NCBI GenBank assembly: GCA_029243485.1
Contig: JAQWRY010000086.1
Location: 310,001-374,000 of the forward strand
Direction: 5' to 3'
Origin: Candidatus Binatia bacterium
GTDB taxonomy: Bacteria; Desulfobacterota; Binatia; UBA12015
DNA: 64,000 nt
Both the position numbers and the translations under genes were made by a program. Positions 7,826 to 15,354 of this stretch are shown piece after piece (within the stretch, counting starts at the first letter, position 1; each line of letters opens with the position of its first letter). The notes below the pieces were generated by a model that saw only the letters and a program-made list of their open reading frames with translations, searched no databases and was not told the DNA's origin.

Positions 7826-9174
7826 CGCACGCCGCGAGCACAGCCCGATCCGGTGCACCCGCGCCGGACGTTGCCCTCGGGCCGGAACGACCGGACGTAG
7901 GCGGGCGGCTCCGTACTGCGATGAAGCGCGGCGACTCTCTGCGGAGACGGCGGGCGCGCCGTGAGTGCGGCCGAACGGGCGCGCGGCTGCGATCCCGTGA
8001 GCGCGGCCGAGCGCGGCCGGGTTGAGGCCGCGAGCGCGGCGGAACGCGGCCGCGGCGGAGGCTCGAGCGCCGCCGAGCGTGGCCGGTTAGACCTGGCACC
8101 GTATGCCGACGCGGGCTTGGACACACTGGCCGTCACGGTCGGTTTCGCGACGGTCTTCGGCGCGGCCTTGGCGACCACCTTCGGGGCCAGCTTGGGCGCA
8201 GGCTTCGGTGCAGCTTTCGCGACGAACTTGGGTGCGGGCTTCGGTGCGTCCTTGGAAACGACCTTCGGCTTGGCCGCAGGCTTCGGCGCAGATTTGCTCT
8301 TCGCGCTGGCGACCTGCACGCGTGGCCACTCGGCCTTGCCGTCGCCCTTGTGAGCCCACTGGACGAGCTTCTTGCTGTCGCCCCAGAGGTCCTTTGCGCC
8401 GAGCACGACGATGATGGCCTCGCGGCCCTCGTACGTGGCCGCGCCGGCAAAGCAGCGCCCAGCCGCGCGCGTGTAGCCCGTCTTGCCGATCACCGAAGCG
8501 AAGTAGCCCTTCAGCAGCCTGTTCTTGTTGTGGAGGGAGACGGTCTTCACCTTCGACCCCCGCACCCGGATCTTACGCGTCTGGGTGCCCGCAACGCGTC
8601 GAAAGCCCGGCACGTCGAGTGCCGCCCGCAGGATCTTTCCGAGATCCCGGGCGGTCGTGAGGTGTTGGGAATGGCTCAAGCCGGACGGGTTGCGGAACGT
8701 CGTCTTCTTGGCGCCGGCCTTTCGCGCCCGCGCCTCCATCAACTTCGCGAACTTCTCGACACTGCCGCCTAGCCCCTCGGCGACGACAACCGCGCCATCG
8801 TTGGCCGACTTCAGCATCAGGGAATACGTCAGGTCGCGCAGGGTGACCTTCTGGCCGGACCGGAGATGGAGCTTCGACGGAACCTGCTTCTGGGCCCGCT
8901 TGCTGACCTTGAAGGACTCGTCGAGCCGACCGCTCTCGAGCGCGAGCACCGTGGTGACGATCTTCGTGGTGCTGGCCGGGGCGCGTTTCTGGTCCGGATT
9001 CTTCGACCACAGGACCTCTCCGGTCTTCGCATCCATCACCAGCGCCGCCCGCGCGGTGACCTTGGGCCCCGCCGCTTGCGCCGTCGTGATCCCGAGGACC
9101 ACTCCTAGAGCCGCCACCGAGAGGACAACGCCCCTGGACCGGCGCTCCGCCGCTTTCCACACCTCCGTCACCAC
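7807..9174 (-). CDS. D-alanyl-D-alanine carboxypeptidase (class C-type low-molecular-weight PBP) with long repeat tail
   Basis: 455 residues, GTG start with a strong AAGGGGGG ribosome site. After a signal peptide (cleavage near TAQA at about residue 35) the S11-type penicillin-binding domain has all three motifs: S68-T-T-K71, S123-A-N125 and K231-T-G233. It would remove the terminal D-Ala from peptidoglycan pentapeptides in the periplasm. Residues about 290-455 replace the usual C-terminal domain with low-complexity sequence: Ala/Lys/Pro repeats (KPAPKFVAKAAPKPAPKLAP) and then four or five copies of RPRSAAL. The tail is strongly basic and may bind the wall or outer membrane. It is divergent from an L,D-transpeptidase gene 89 bases away. 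Confidence 0.88.
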   Translation of the reverse strand: MVTEVWKAAERRSRGVVLSVAALGVVLGITTAQAAGPKVTARAALVMDAKTGEVLWSKNPDQKRAPASTTKIVTTVLALESGRLDESFKVSKRAQKQVPSKLHLRSGQKVTLRDLTYSLMLKSANDGAVVVAEGLGGSVEKFAKLMEARARKAGAKKTTFRNPSGLSHSQHLTTARDLGKILRAALDVPGFRRVAGTQTRKIRVRGSKVKTVSLHNKNRLLKGYFASVIGKTGYTRAAGRCFAGAATYEGREAIIVVLGAKDLWGDSKKLVQWAHKGDGKAEWPRVQVASAKSKSAPKPAAKPKVVSKDAPKPAPKFVAKAAPKPAPKLAPKVVAKAAPKTVAKPTVTASVSKPASAYGARSNRPRSAALEPPPRPRSAALAASTRPRSAALTGSQPRARSAALTARPPSPQRVAALHRSTEPPAYVRSFRPEGNVRRGCTGSGCARGVRYFPPR

Positions 9175-9188
9175 AACCCCCCTTAAGT

Positions 9189-9194
9189 TTTATA
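9189..9194 (-). promoter_or_regulatory. Candidate -10 of the carboxypeptidase gene
   Basis: On the minus strand this reads TATAAA, 15 to 20 bases before the GTG start, with the AAGGGGGG SD between them. No good -35 hexamer is seen 16-18 bases upstream, so this is a weak call. Confidence 0.3.
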
Positions 9195-9263
9195 CGACAT
9201 TTGGAGGCGAGGAAAGTCGGCCGGCTTGTCTACCGAAAGTGGCGCCGATAGAACGGGAGCGCG

Positions 9264-10349
9264 GTGTGGCGGTGTAGGACACGGACGATCCTGCTGGGCC
9301 TGAGTCTCTTTCTCCTCTGCGCGTCGAGTTCGGCGGCGCGCGAATGGGTCGAAGAGGACTTCGGTCAGCTCCCCGTTGCCGTCTATAGTTTCGTGCCCCC
9401 CGGTGAGGCGCGTCCTGGCGAGGCACGGACGGTGATCGGCGAGCTCTCGCGCCACGAGCCCACGACGGGCGACACGTTCTACGACGTCGGCCGCTACTAC
9501 GGCCTGGGGCACAACGAGATGGTCGGGGCGAACCCGGACGTCGACGAGTGGATTCCCGCCCAGGGCGACGAGGACATCGTTCTGCCGACCCGGTGGATCC
9601 TGCCCTGCTGCCGGTACGAGGGCCTCGTCATCAACATCCCCGAGATGCGGCTGTACTACTATCCACCGCACAAGAAGGGGGAGCCCCGCACGGTGATCAC
9701 CCACGCTGTCGGCCTCGGCCGAACGCAGTGGCGGACGCCGCAGGGGGACTTCCGCATCACCGAGAAGACCGTCGACCCCACCTGGGTGATCCCCGAGTCG
9801 ATCCGAAAAGAACGGATCGAGGAGAAGGGGCTGCACGACAAGATGATCAAGGGCGGCACCCCCGAGAACCCGCTCGGCCGCTACCGCATGCGGCTCTCGA
9901 TCCCGCTCTACGCGATCCACGGCACCAACATTCCGTGGGGCGTGGGCATGTCCGTGAGTCACGGGTGCATCCGCATGTACCCCGAGGACATCGACCGGCT
10001 CTATCCGAAGACGCGGGTCGGGACGACCGGCGAGTTCGTCTACGAGACGGTGAAGGTCGGAGAGATGGGCGGCCGCATCTACGTCGAGGCCCACGAGGAC
10101 ATTTACGGCGAACAACCGGGGCGTTGGCGCCATGCGGTGTCCGTGCTCGAGGAGCGGGGTGTGCTGAACCTCGTCGACGAACAGAAGCTCCACACCGCCG
10201 TCACCGAAATGCGTGGGATCCCGATCGACGTCTCGCGGGACGACCTGGATCTCATCGATCCGCGGCCGGGAGCCTTCCGGCCCTTGGCCAGCAACGAGAT
10301 CGATGCCGACGATTCATATCCGCACCCAAAACCCGTCGCAGGTAGTTGA
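9264..10349 (+). CDS. L,D-transpeptidase (YkuD domain) with LysM-like N-terminal region
   Basis: 361 residues from a GTG with GGGAG upstream. A signal peptide (LLGLSLFLLCASSSAA) is followed at about 58-110 by a LysM-like segment (DTFYDVGRYYGLGHNEMVGANPDVD is partly visible as GLGHNEMVGANP) and then the YkuD catalytic domain. The active site is H219-G-T-N followed by SHGCIRM with Cys235. It would make 3-3 crosslinks in peptidoglycan or attach lipoproteins to it in the periplasm. The neighbouring divergent D,D-carboxypeptidase supplies the tetrapeptides such enzymes use as donors, so the pair makes functional sense. The 3' end overlaps a yjbQ remnant by 47 bases. Confidence 0.9.
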   Translation: MWRCRTRTILLGLSLFLLCASSSAAREWVEEDFGQLPVAVYSFVPPGEARPGEARTVIGELSRHEPTTGDTFYDVGRYYGLGHNEMVGANPDVDEWIPAQGDEDIVLPTRWILPCCRYEGLVINIPEMRLYYYPPHKKGEPRTVITHAVGLGRTQWRTPQGDFRITEKTVDPTWVIPESIRKERIEEKGLHDKMIKGGTPENPLGRYRMRLSIPLYAIHGTNIPWGVGMSVSHGCIRMYPEDIDRLYPKTRVGTTGEFVYETVKVGEMGGRIYVEAHEDIYGEQPGRWRHAVSVLEERGVLNLVDEQKLHTAVTEMRGIPIDVSRDDLDLIDPRPGAFRPLASNEIDADDSYPHPKPVAGS

Positions 10350-10497
10350 TGTCACCCACCAGGTCGCCGACCTGGTGGCAGACGGGGAGATCGAGGGCGG
10401 GCTCTGCCACGTCTTCGTACCGCATGCGACCGCCGCCATCATGCTCGTCGAACTCGATGGGCCACGGGATCGAACGATCCGCGTGACGCTGACTTAG
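10303..10497 (+). pseudogene. YjbQ/UPF0047 remnant with in-frame internal deletion
   Basis: 64 codons starting MPTIHIRTQNPSQVVDVT inside the end of the upstream transpeptidase gene. Residues 1-47 match the start of YjbQ-family proteins (DVT..V...V.....GLCHVFVPHATAAI). The last 15 residues (ELDGPRDRTIRVTL) match the family's C-terminal E..GPR.R.I.VTL segment. The usual 130-140-residue protein has about 70 residues between these parts, including the NEN and HxxxS active-site region. That middle is missing without breaking the frame. Family recognition is from memory of E. coli YjbQ, so the exact break point is approximate. It is unlikely to be active. Confidence 0.6.
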
Positions 10498-10521
10498 AAG
10501 GCGCCTTGGGTCCCAAACGCA

Positions 10522-10558
10522 ACGCGCCGGTCGCTCTTCCAGAGAGCGACCGGCGCGT
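10522..10558. terminator. Strong hairpin between convergent genes
   Basis: A perfect 16-bp stem (10522-10537 with 10543-10558) and a 5-base loop (TCCAG) lie between the plus-strand yjbQ remnant and the minus-strand gene ending at 10585. No long T-run follows on either strand, though the minus strand has TGCGTTT. It is a likely bidirectional terminator. Confidence 0.65.
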
Positions 10559-10584
10559 CGAACATCATCGATTGGCAGACATGA

Positions 10585-11004
10585 TCAGTGCGCGATGACC
10601 CCCTCCTGGGTCGGGCTCGGCGGCACCACAGCAGGTGCTTCTGCCGGCGCTTCCGCAGCTGTCACCGCCCTGTCATCGCGCCAGCGATGCAGCCCCTGGC
10701 GAATGTAGTCGGGATTCATGTCGACGATCTGGCAGATGTTCTCGAACGAGAACAGCCAGCGCGTATCCGGGGACATGATCCACTCATACGATTCGGCGAA
10801 GAGCTGCTTTCCGCGCAGATCATTCGTGTGCGCGTACTTTTGAAAACAATCGATGGCGTCCTCCAGCACCGCGAGCATCAAACGCCGCTCACGGTCGAAG
10901 CCCGCCTCCTTACGAAAGAACGAGAAGAACTGACCAGGCAGGAGAACGTCCGGTTCAAACAAACCACCCGACCTGTCCTGGATTGCGGCCCCACGAGTTC
11001 GCAT
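10585..11004 (-). CDS. Small conserved hypothetical protein, possible regulator
   Basis: 139 residues starting MRTRGAAIQ at the ATG complementary to 11002-11004, with AAGGGGG upstream on the minus strand. The central part reads FDRERRLMLAVLEDAIDCFQKY, then FAESYEWIMS, then FSFENICQIVDMNPDYIRQG. This last segment looks like a helix-turn-helix (a class where FSFENIC is followed by a recognition-like helix). The C-terminus is a disordered Ala/Pro/Glu stretch. Similar short proteins are familiar from deltaproteobacterial genomes, but I cannot name the family. It stands alone between a hairpin terminator and a divergent small membrane-protein gene. Confidence 0.7.
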   Translation of the reverse strand: MRTRGAAIQDRSGGLFEPDVLLPGQFFSFFRKEAGFDRERRLMLAVLEDAIDCFQKYAHTNDLRGKQLFAESYEWIMSPDTRWLFSFENICQIVDMNPDYIRQGLHRWRDDRAVTAAEAPAEAPAVVPPSPTQEGVIAH

Positions 11005-11130
11005 CTTACCCCCTTGCAGTGAACTCCAAATCAGCACTCGAAGCAGGCACGTACACCCCCTGTTTACGGCTCCCCCGAGGTCGCGAAAGCTAACGCGGTC
11101 TTACTGGCGCGACAAAATGATTTCTCCTGA

Positions 11131-11157
11131 TTTATAACATGATCTAAACTAATTCAA
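11131..11157 (-). promoter_or_regulatory. Candidate sigma-70-type promoter for the minus-strand gene at 10585-11004
   Basis: On the minus strand TTGAAT (11152-11157) is followed after 15 bases by TATAAA (11131-11136) in a locally AT-rich patch. The spacer is short. It would give a leader of roughly 120 nt. Confidence 0.35.
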
Positions 11158-11270
11158 GATTCCAAAGGCCCTGATGGCGTTGGGATCGCCGGGTTCGTGC
11201 GCTATACGCGGCGGAAGGTGCGCCTTGGGGCGCCGGCGAGACGCTTAAAACCAAGAGAAGAGGCATTCCA

Positions 11271-11708
11271 ATGGTCGATACCCCAGCACCGTCAAATCAA
11301 ACTTCAACGAACGCAGGCAGCACGACCGGCGCGATGATCGGCTGGGGACTCATTGGCGTCGCCACCCTCGGTTTCATCTGGTTCGTCGTCACGCAGATCG
11401 GCGCCGGCTGGGAAGGCCGTGAGACCGAAGCTCGGGAGATCGTCCAGAACTACAAGAGCCCTGAGATGCAGTACACGCTGAAGGACCAGCTGATCGAGTT
11501 CGGCAACAAGGCTCGGGAGAAGGGTCGCTTCATCGGCACATTCGCGTGGAGCACCACGCAGGACGAAGGCCCCATGTATCGCGTCTCGCTCGTCTGGAAG
11601 GACGACAGCGCTACCAAGAAGGCCACCTGGCTCGTCAATCTTCAGGACGGCTCGATCGACCCCGAAGGCGACGAAGCCAAGCAGTTCATGAAGCCCCCCG
11701 AGGTCTGA
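11271..11708 (+). CDS. Small membrane-anchored hypothetical protein
   Basis: 145 residues. A short Ser/Thr-rich cytoplasmic start is followed by one membrane segment at about 20-43 (MIGWGLIGVATLGFIWFVV) and about 100 residues that would be outside the membrane. The exposed part is charged and ends with a beta-rich piece (YRVSLVWKDDSATKKATWLV). The purine-rich AAGAGAAGAGG at about 11252-11262 lies just upstream of the start. I do not recognise the family. It lies between a divergent regulator-like gene and the convergent gshA gene, so no operon partner points to its role. Confidence 0.75.
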   Translation: MVDTPAPSNQTSTNAGSTTGAMIGWGLIGVATLGFIWFVVTQIGAGWEGRETEAREIVQNYKSPEMQYTLKDQLIEFGNKAREKGRFIGTFAWSTTQDEGPMYRVSLVWKDDSATKKATWLVNLQDGSIDPEGDEAKQFMKPPEV

Positions 11709-11720
11709 GGCGGGGCCGGG

Positions 11721-13109
11721 CTATTCCGCCGGGTTTCGGTAGGCGGAAGAGTCCATCAACCAACGGACGTCGTCGGCTTCGGCGTTGCGCTCCCAGTCGG
11801 CAAGGAAGCCCTCGGCGATCGTGATGCCGGTGTCCACGCGATCCCGAACCGAGTCCAGGTAGATCTCTTCGGTGTCGCCCGCTGCGTTCTTGCGGCCCTG
11901 ACGGCGAAGCCCCTCGGACGCGATGGCGACGAGCTCGCGGGCGAGGTCCCCGACCTTGTGATGTCCCGCCAAGGCGCGGAAGCCCTCGCGGTAGGTCCGG
12001 TGAAGGGTCTCGACCCGGTCCTCGAACGACCAGCCCTTCACCAGGTCCCAGGCGCCCTCCATGCAGTCGTCCTCGTAAAGGATCCCCTTGGAGAGGGCGG
12101 AGAGCGCCAGCATCGATTCGGGCGGCTGGCTATCGGCCATCCGCAGCTCGATGTACGTCTTGAGCCGCGTCTCCGGAAAGAGCGTGGAGAGGTGGAGGGC
12201 GAAGTCGCCCACTGTCGCGTGCAGGTCGCCCACGCCTTCCTTCCAGAACTGCCGGAACGGCACCCCGGTTAGGTCGTGGTAGTCACGCCCGCGCTTCACG
12301 AAGTACATCGGTGCGTCCAGGGCCCAATCGCAGTAGTCCTCAAAGCCCGCCTGCGGCGAAAAGAGGAAGGGCAGCATGCCGCATCGCGAAGCGTCCGTGT
12401 CCGTCCAAATCTGACCACGGAAGGACAGGAACCCGCTCGGGCGGCCGTCGCAGACCGGCGAGTTCGCGAAGATCGCGTTCATCACGGGCGCGAGCGCCGT
12501 CGAGATCCGCATCTTCTTCATGGCGTCCTGCTCGCTGTGGTAGTCGAGATTCACCTGGACGGTCGCCGTCTGCTTCATCATGCGCTGGCCGTAGCTCCCG
12601 ACCTTCTGCATGTACGGCGCCATGATCCGGTAGCGCCTTTTCGGAACCCACTCGATCTCGTCCAACTTAGAGAAGGGCTGGATGCCGAGGCCGAGGAACG
12701 CGACTCCCAGGGGCTCGGCCACGACGGTGATCTCGTTCACGTGCTCGTCCAGCTCGGCCTGGGCCTCGTGGAGCGTCTCGCACTCTCGGCCGGACAGCTC
12801 GATCTGCCCGCCCGGCTCGAGGGTGATCTCGCCGCCTGGGCGCGAGAGACCGATCACCCGGCCCGCTTCTTCCTGTGGCTCCCAACCGAAGCGATCCGCC
12901 AGGTCGCGGAGAATCCGCTCGACGCCGCGGTCCCCGCTAAACGGGATGGCCGCGCCGGTCTCCCGATCGACGGCGACCTTCTCGTACTCGGTGCCGATCC
13001 GGAAATCTTCGCGGGGCCGTGCGCCCCTCTCAAAGTGCTCGATGAGCTGATCGAGGCTCTCGATCGGCGCAGCGTCGGGACCGCTCAGGTCGGCGATGTA
13101 ATCACTCAT
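11721..13109 (-). CDS. gshA: Glutamate-cysteine ligase, plant/proteobacterial type
   Basis: 462 residues, the usual size for the plant-type (GCS2) family rather than E. coli GshA. It catalyses ATP-dependent joining of glutamate and cysteine, the first step of glutathione synthesis, in the cytoplasm. Visible family segments are FRIGTEYEKVAVD near residue 40 (the Glu ligand region), SRPGGEITLEPGGQIELSG, RYRIMAPYMQKVGSYGQRMM, QVNLDYHSE and LRMADSQPPE. The C-terminal part is continuous, with no frameshift. A hydroxyacylglutathione hydrolase is present at 53.6 kb, which fits a glutathione-using cell. The flanking genes are unrelated. Confidence 0.93.
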   Translation of the reverse strand: MSDYIADLSGPDAAPIESLDQLIEHFERGARPREDFRIGTEYEKVAVDRETGAAIPFSGDRGVERILRDLADRFGWEPQEEAGRVIGLSRPGGEITLEPGGQIELSGRECETLHEAQAELDEHVNEITVVAEPLGVAFLGLGIQPFSKLDEIEWVPKRRYRIMAPYMQKVGSYGQRMMKQTATVQVNLDYHSEQDAMKKMRISTALAPVMNAIFANSPVCDGRPSGFLSFRGQIWTDTDASRCGMLPFLFSPQAGFEDYCDWALDAPMYFVKRGRDYHDLTGVPFRQFWKEGVGDLHATVGDFALHLSTLFPETRLKTYIELRMADSQPPESMLALSALSKGILYEDDCMEGAWDLVKGWSFEDRVETLHRTYREGFRALAGHHKVGDLARELVAIASEGLRRQGRKNAAGDTEEIYLDSVRDRVDTGITIAEGFLADWERNAEADDVRWLMDSSAYRNPAE

Positions 13110-13202
13110 GGGGACGGTTCGGGCCCAAGTCCCCGGAACCGGCGAACCTCGACTCCCGGAACCGTAGAGGCCACCTCGGCCGGTCGCAAATAAGGCCGAT
13201 GC

Positions 13203-13832
13203 TCAGTCCTCGATGAGGACGAGCGTGCCCCGGGGGACGGTGGAGTAGATGTCGCGGACGTCTGCATCGAGCAGGGAGATGCAACCGTAGGTCCAATCCA
13301 CTCCGCCCTCGTTCAGGATCGGCTCGTCGCTGCCGTGGATCCCGATCTGACTCCCGGGCCCGTTGGTCACCAGCCCCTTCGCGGCGGCTGCGCGGTGCAC
13401 CTCGAGATCCCGCACGTTTGGATAGTCCAGCAGGATGAACCTCGACCACCGCGGATGCCGTCGCCGCCCGGCCATGCGGTAGAGCCCGAGCGGCGTCTTG
13501 CGGTCGCCCTCGTAGAGCTTGTCCCCGGCATTCCGGCCAAAGGACACGTGGTGATACGTCCGCACCCGCGCGCCGCGGCGGTAGACGGATACCGTGCGGC
13601 AGGTCCGCTTCACGAGAACGAACCAATCCTCCCCCCGGGCCCATTCGAGCGGCGCCCGCTCATCCGAGACGAGTGCCGGCTCGGGCACCGGCGTGGCGGA
13701 CTTCACCGGCAAGTGGCACGCCGACACCAAGAAGAGAGCGACCGCTCCCAGGGCCACACCGACCCTCCATCCACCCCAAACCTCCGCCACGAAGACCGTT
13801 ATCGGGCGCGGCAACGCGCGTTGCAACGGCAT
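13203..13832 (-). CDS. L,D-transpeptidase-family lipoprotein (YkuD domain)
   Basis: 209 residues. A lipobox FLVSAC puts the lipidated Cys at about 39. The YkuD domain runs from about residue 70. The catalytic region is IGIHGSDEPI with His166, then GVDWTYGCISL with Cys184. Thr replaces the usual Ser two residues before GC. Proteins of this shape include ErfK/YafK-like enzymes, some of which cleave rather than make peptidoglycan-lipoprotein links. The ATG at 13832 has no obvious SD, so a GTG at 13790 is an alternative start. It is divergent from the flavin reductase gene by 62 bases. Family is solid, direction of reaction uncertain. Confidence 0.85.
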   Translation of the reverse strand: MPLQRALPRPITVFVAEVWGGWRVGVALGAVALFLVSACHLPVKSATPVPEPALVSDERAPLEWARGEDWFVLVKRTCRTVSVYRRGARVRTYHHVSFGRNAGDKLYEGDRKTPLGLYRMAGRRRHPRWSRFILLDYPNVRDLEVHRAAAAKGLVTNGPGSQIGIHGSDEPILNEGGVDWTYGCISLLDADVRDIYSTVPRGTLVLIED

Positions 13833-13894
13833 TGGACAAGCGTTCCGTCGCAGTTAAAGAGACCCCGTTCCAGCGAACCAGGGGAGACAGCGAG

Positions 13895-14374
13895 ATGGCA
13901 GTCGATCAGCAAGAATTCCGCGGCGTCATGGGGCACTTCGCAACCGGAGTGACCGTGATCACCACCCACGACGGCAACGGCCAGATCTTCGGGCTGACGG
14001 CCAACGCAGTGAGCTCGGTCTCGCTGAACCCGCCGCTTCTACTGTGCTGCGTCGACAAGAAGGCCGAGAGCTACGGCGCCTTCGGCGCCTCGAAGGTCTT
14101 CGTCGTGAACATCCTGTCGAACGATCAGGAAGTTCTGTCGCGGAAGTTCTCAAAGTCTGGCGGCGACAAGTTCGAGGGCATCGGCTACAAGGTCGGCAAG
14201 ACCGGGGCACCCGTCCTGAACGACGTTCTGGCGCACCTCGAGTGCGCGGTCCGATACGACTTCGACGCCGGCGACCACACGATCTACGTCGGCGAGCCCG
14301 TCGACATCGCCATGGACCAGGAGACCGACCCGCTCCTGTACTTCCGCGGAGGGTACCGGAACCTGCGCGCATGA
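13895..14374 (+). CDS. Flavin reductase-family protein (FMN-binding split barrel)
   Basis: 159 residues from ATG 13895 with AGGGGAGA upstream. The fold is that of small NAD(P)H:FMN reductases serving two-component monooxygenases. Visible marks are MGHFATGVTVITTH near the start, FGLTANAVSSVSLNPPLLLCCV (flavin-binding region, shown in parts), FVVNILSNDQEVLSRKF, HLECAV and YFRGGYRNL at the end. The stop overlaps the ATG of the downstream binding-protein gene (ATGA), so the two are translationally coupled. No oxygenase partner is in the window, so the substrate pathway is unknown. Confidence 0.9.
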   Translation: MAVDQQEFRGVMGHFATGVTVITTHDGNGQIFGLTANAVSSVSLNPPLLLCCVDKKAESYGAFGASKVFVVNILSNDQEVLSRKFSKSGGDKFEGIGYKVGKTGAPVLNDVLAHLECAVRYDFDAGDHTIYVGEPVDIAMDQETDPLLYFRGGYRNLRA

Positions 14375-15354
14375 AGCAGCCCCAACAAACCGGGCTCCTT
14401 ACCCTACTCGGCGCACTGGCCCTCTTCGCGCTGAGCTGCGCCGAGGCCCCCAGCGGAGGCGGCAACGCTTTCAAGGTCGGCCTTCTCACCCCCGGCCCCG
14501 TCAGCGACGGCGGCTGGAACGCCGGCGCGTACGAGGCCCTGCAAGAGATCCACAAGCAGCTGGGCGCCGAGATCAGCAACCAGCAGGTCGCGACCCCGGC
14601 CGACTTCGAGCAGGGATTCCGCGGGTACGCCCAGCAGGGCTACGCGTTGGTCTTCGGGCACGGCTTCGAGTTCCAAGACCCGGCGATGCGCGCCGCGAAG
14701 GACTTCCCAGACACCGACTTCGTCGTAAGCTCGGGCAGCGTCTCGGCGAAGAACGTCGCATCCCTCCAGTTCGATCTCGACCAGGCGACCTATCTGGCCG
14801 GGATGCTCGCCGCGTCCTTGTCCAAGACCGGGCGGGCCGGATGCGTCGGGGGGATCGAGCTTCCGGTCATCAAGAAGACCTTCGATGGGTTCATCGCCGG
14901 TGCGAAGAGCGTCAATCCAGATTTCGTGGTTTCGACCGCCTATACCGGAAACTTCGAAGACGTCGCGGCCGCTCGGGCCGCCGCGAGCGCGATGATCGCG
15001 CAGGGCGCCGATTTCCTGCTGCACAACGCGGACGCCGCCGGTCTCGGGGTGTTCCAGGCCGCGAAGGATCACGGGGTCCTGGCGTTCGGATCGAACGGTG
15101 ACCAGAGCAGCGCCGCCCCCGATACCGTCCTCGCGAGCGCCGTGATTTCGATCCCCGCCGCGTTCCTCCAAATGGCTCGCGAGGCCAAGGAGAAGCGCTT
15201 CGAGGGGCGCGTCGCCCAAGAGGGGCTCGACGGTGGCGTGATCCAGTTGGTGTACAATCCGCGCCTCGAAGACCGGGTTCCGCCGGAGGTAAAGGCCAAG
15301 GTGGCCGAGGCCGAAGAGAGGATCCGCGAGGGGAAACTGCAGGTAAAGCCATGA
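14371..15354 (+). CDS. BMP-family (PnrA/TmpC-like) substrate-binding lipoprotein
   Basis: 327 residues. The lipobox ALSC gives the lipid-modified Cys at 23. The mature domain has the two-lobe BMP fold: FKVGLLTPGPVSDGGWN at the start (ligand-contact loop DGGWN), GYALVFGHGF, FDLDQATYLAGMLA, CVGGIELPVIKKTFDGFIAG and GVLAFGSNGDQ. BMP proteins bind purine nucleosides or related ligands for ABC importers. No permease or ATPase genes follow here. It overlaps the flavin reductase by four bases and glmU by four bases, so the three genes form a coupled unit with no obvious metabolic link. Confidence 0.9.
   Translation: MKQPQQTGLLTLLGALALFALSCAEAPSGGGNAFKVGLLTPGPVSDGGWNAGAYEALQEIHKQLGAEISNQQVATPADFEQGFRGYAQQGYALVFGHGFEFQDPAMRAAKDFPDTDFVVSSGSVSAKNVASLQFDLDQATYLAGMLAASLSKTGRAGCVGGIELPVIKKTFDGFIAGAKSVNPDFVVSTAYTGNFEDVAAARAAASAMIAQGADFLLHNADAAGLGVFQAAKDHGVLAFGSNGDQSSAAPDTVLASAVISIPAAFLQMAREAKEKRFEGRVAQEGLDGGVIQLVYNPRLEDRVPPEVKAKVAEAEERIREGKLQVKP

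Noticed and set aside
6677-7858. 393-codon minus-strand frame over the YfhO-like gene
   Set aside because: Very Arg/Glu-rich shadow; the plus-strand membrane protein is clearly real.
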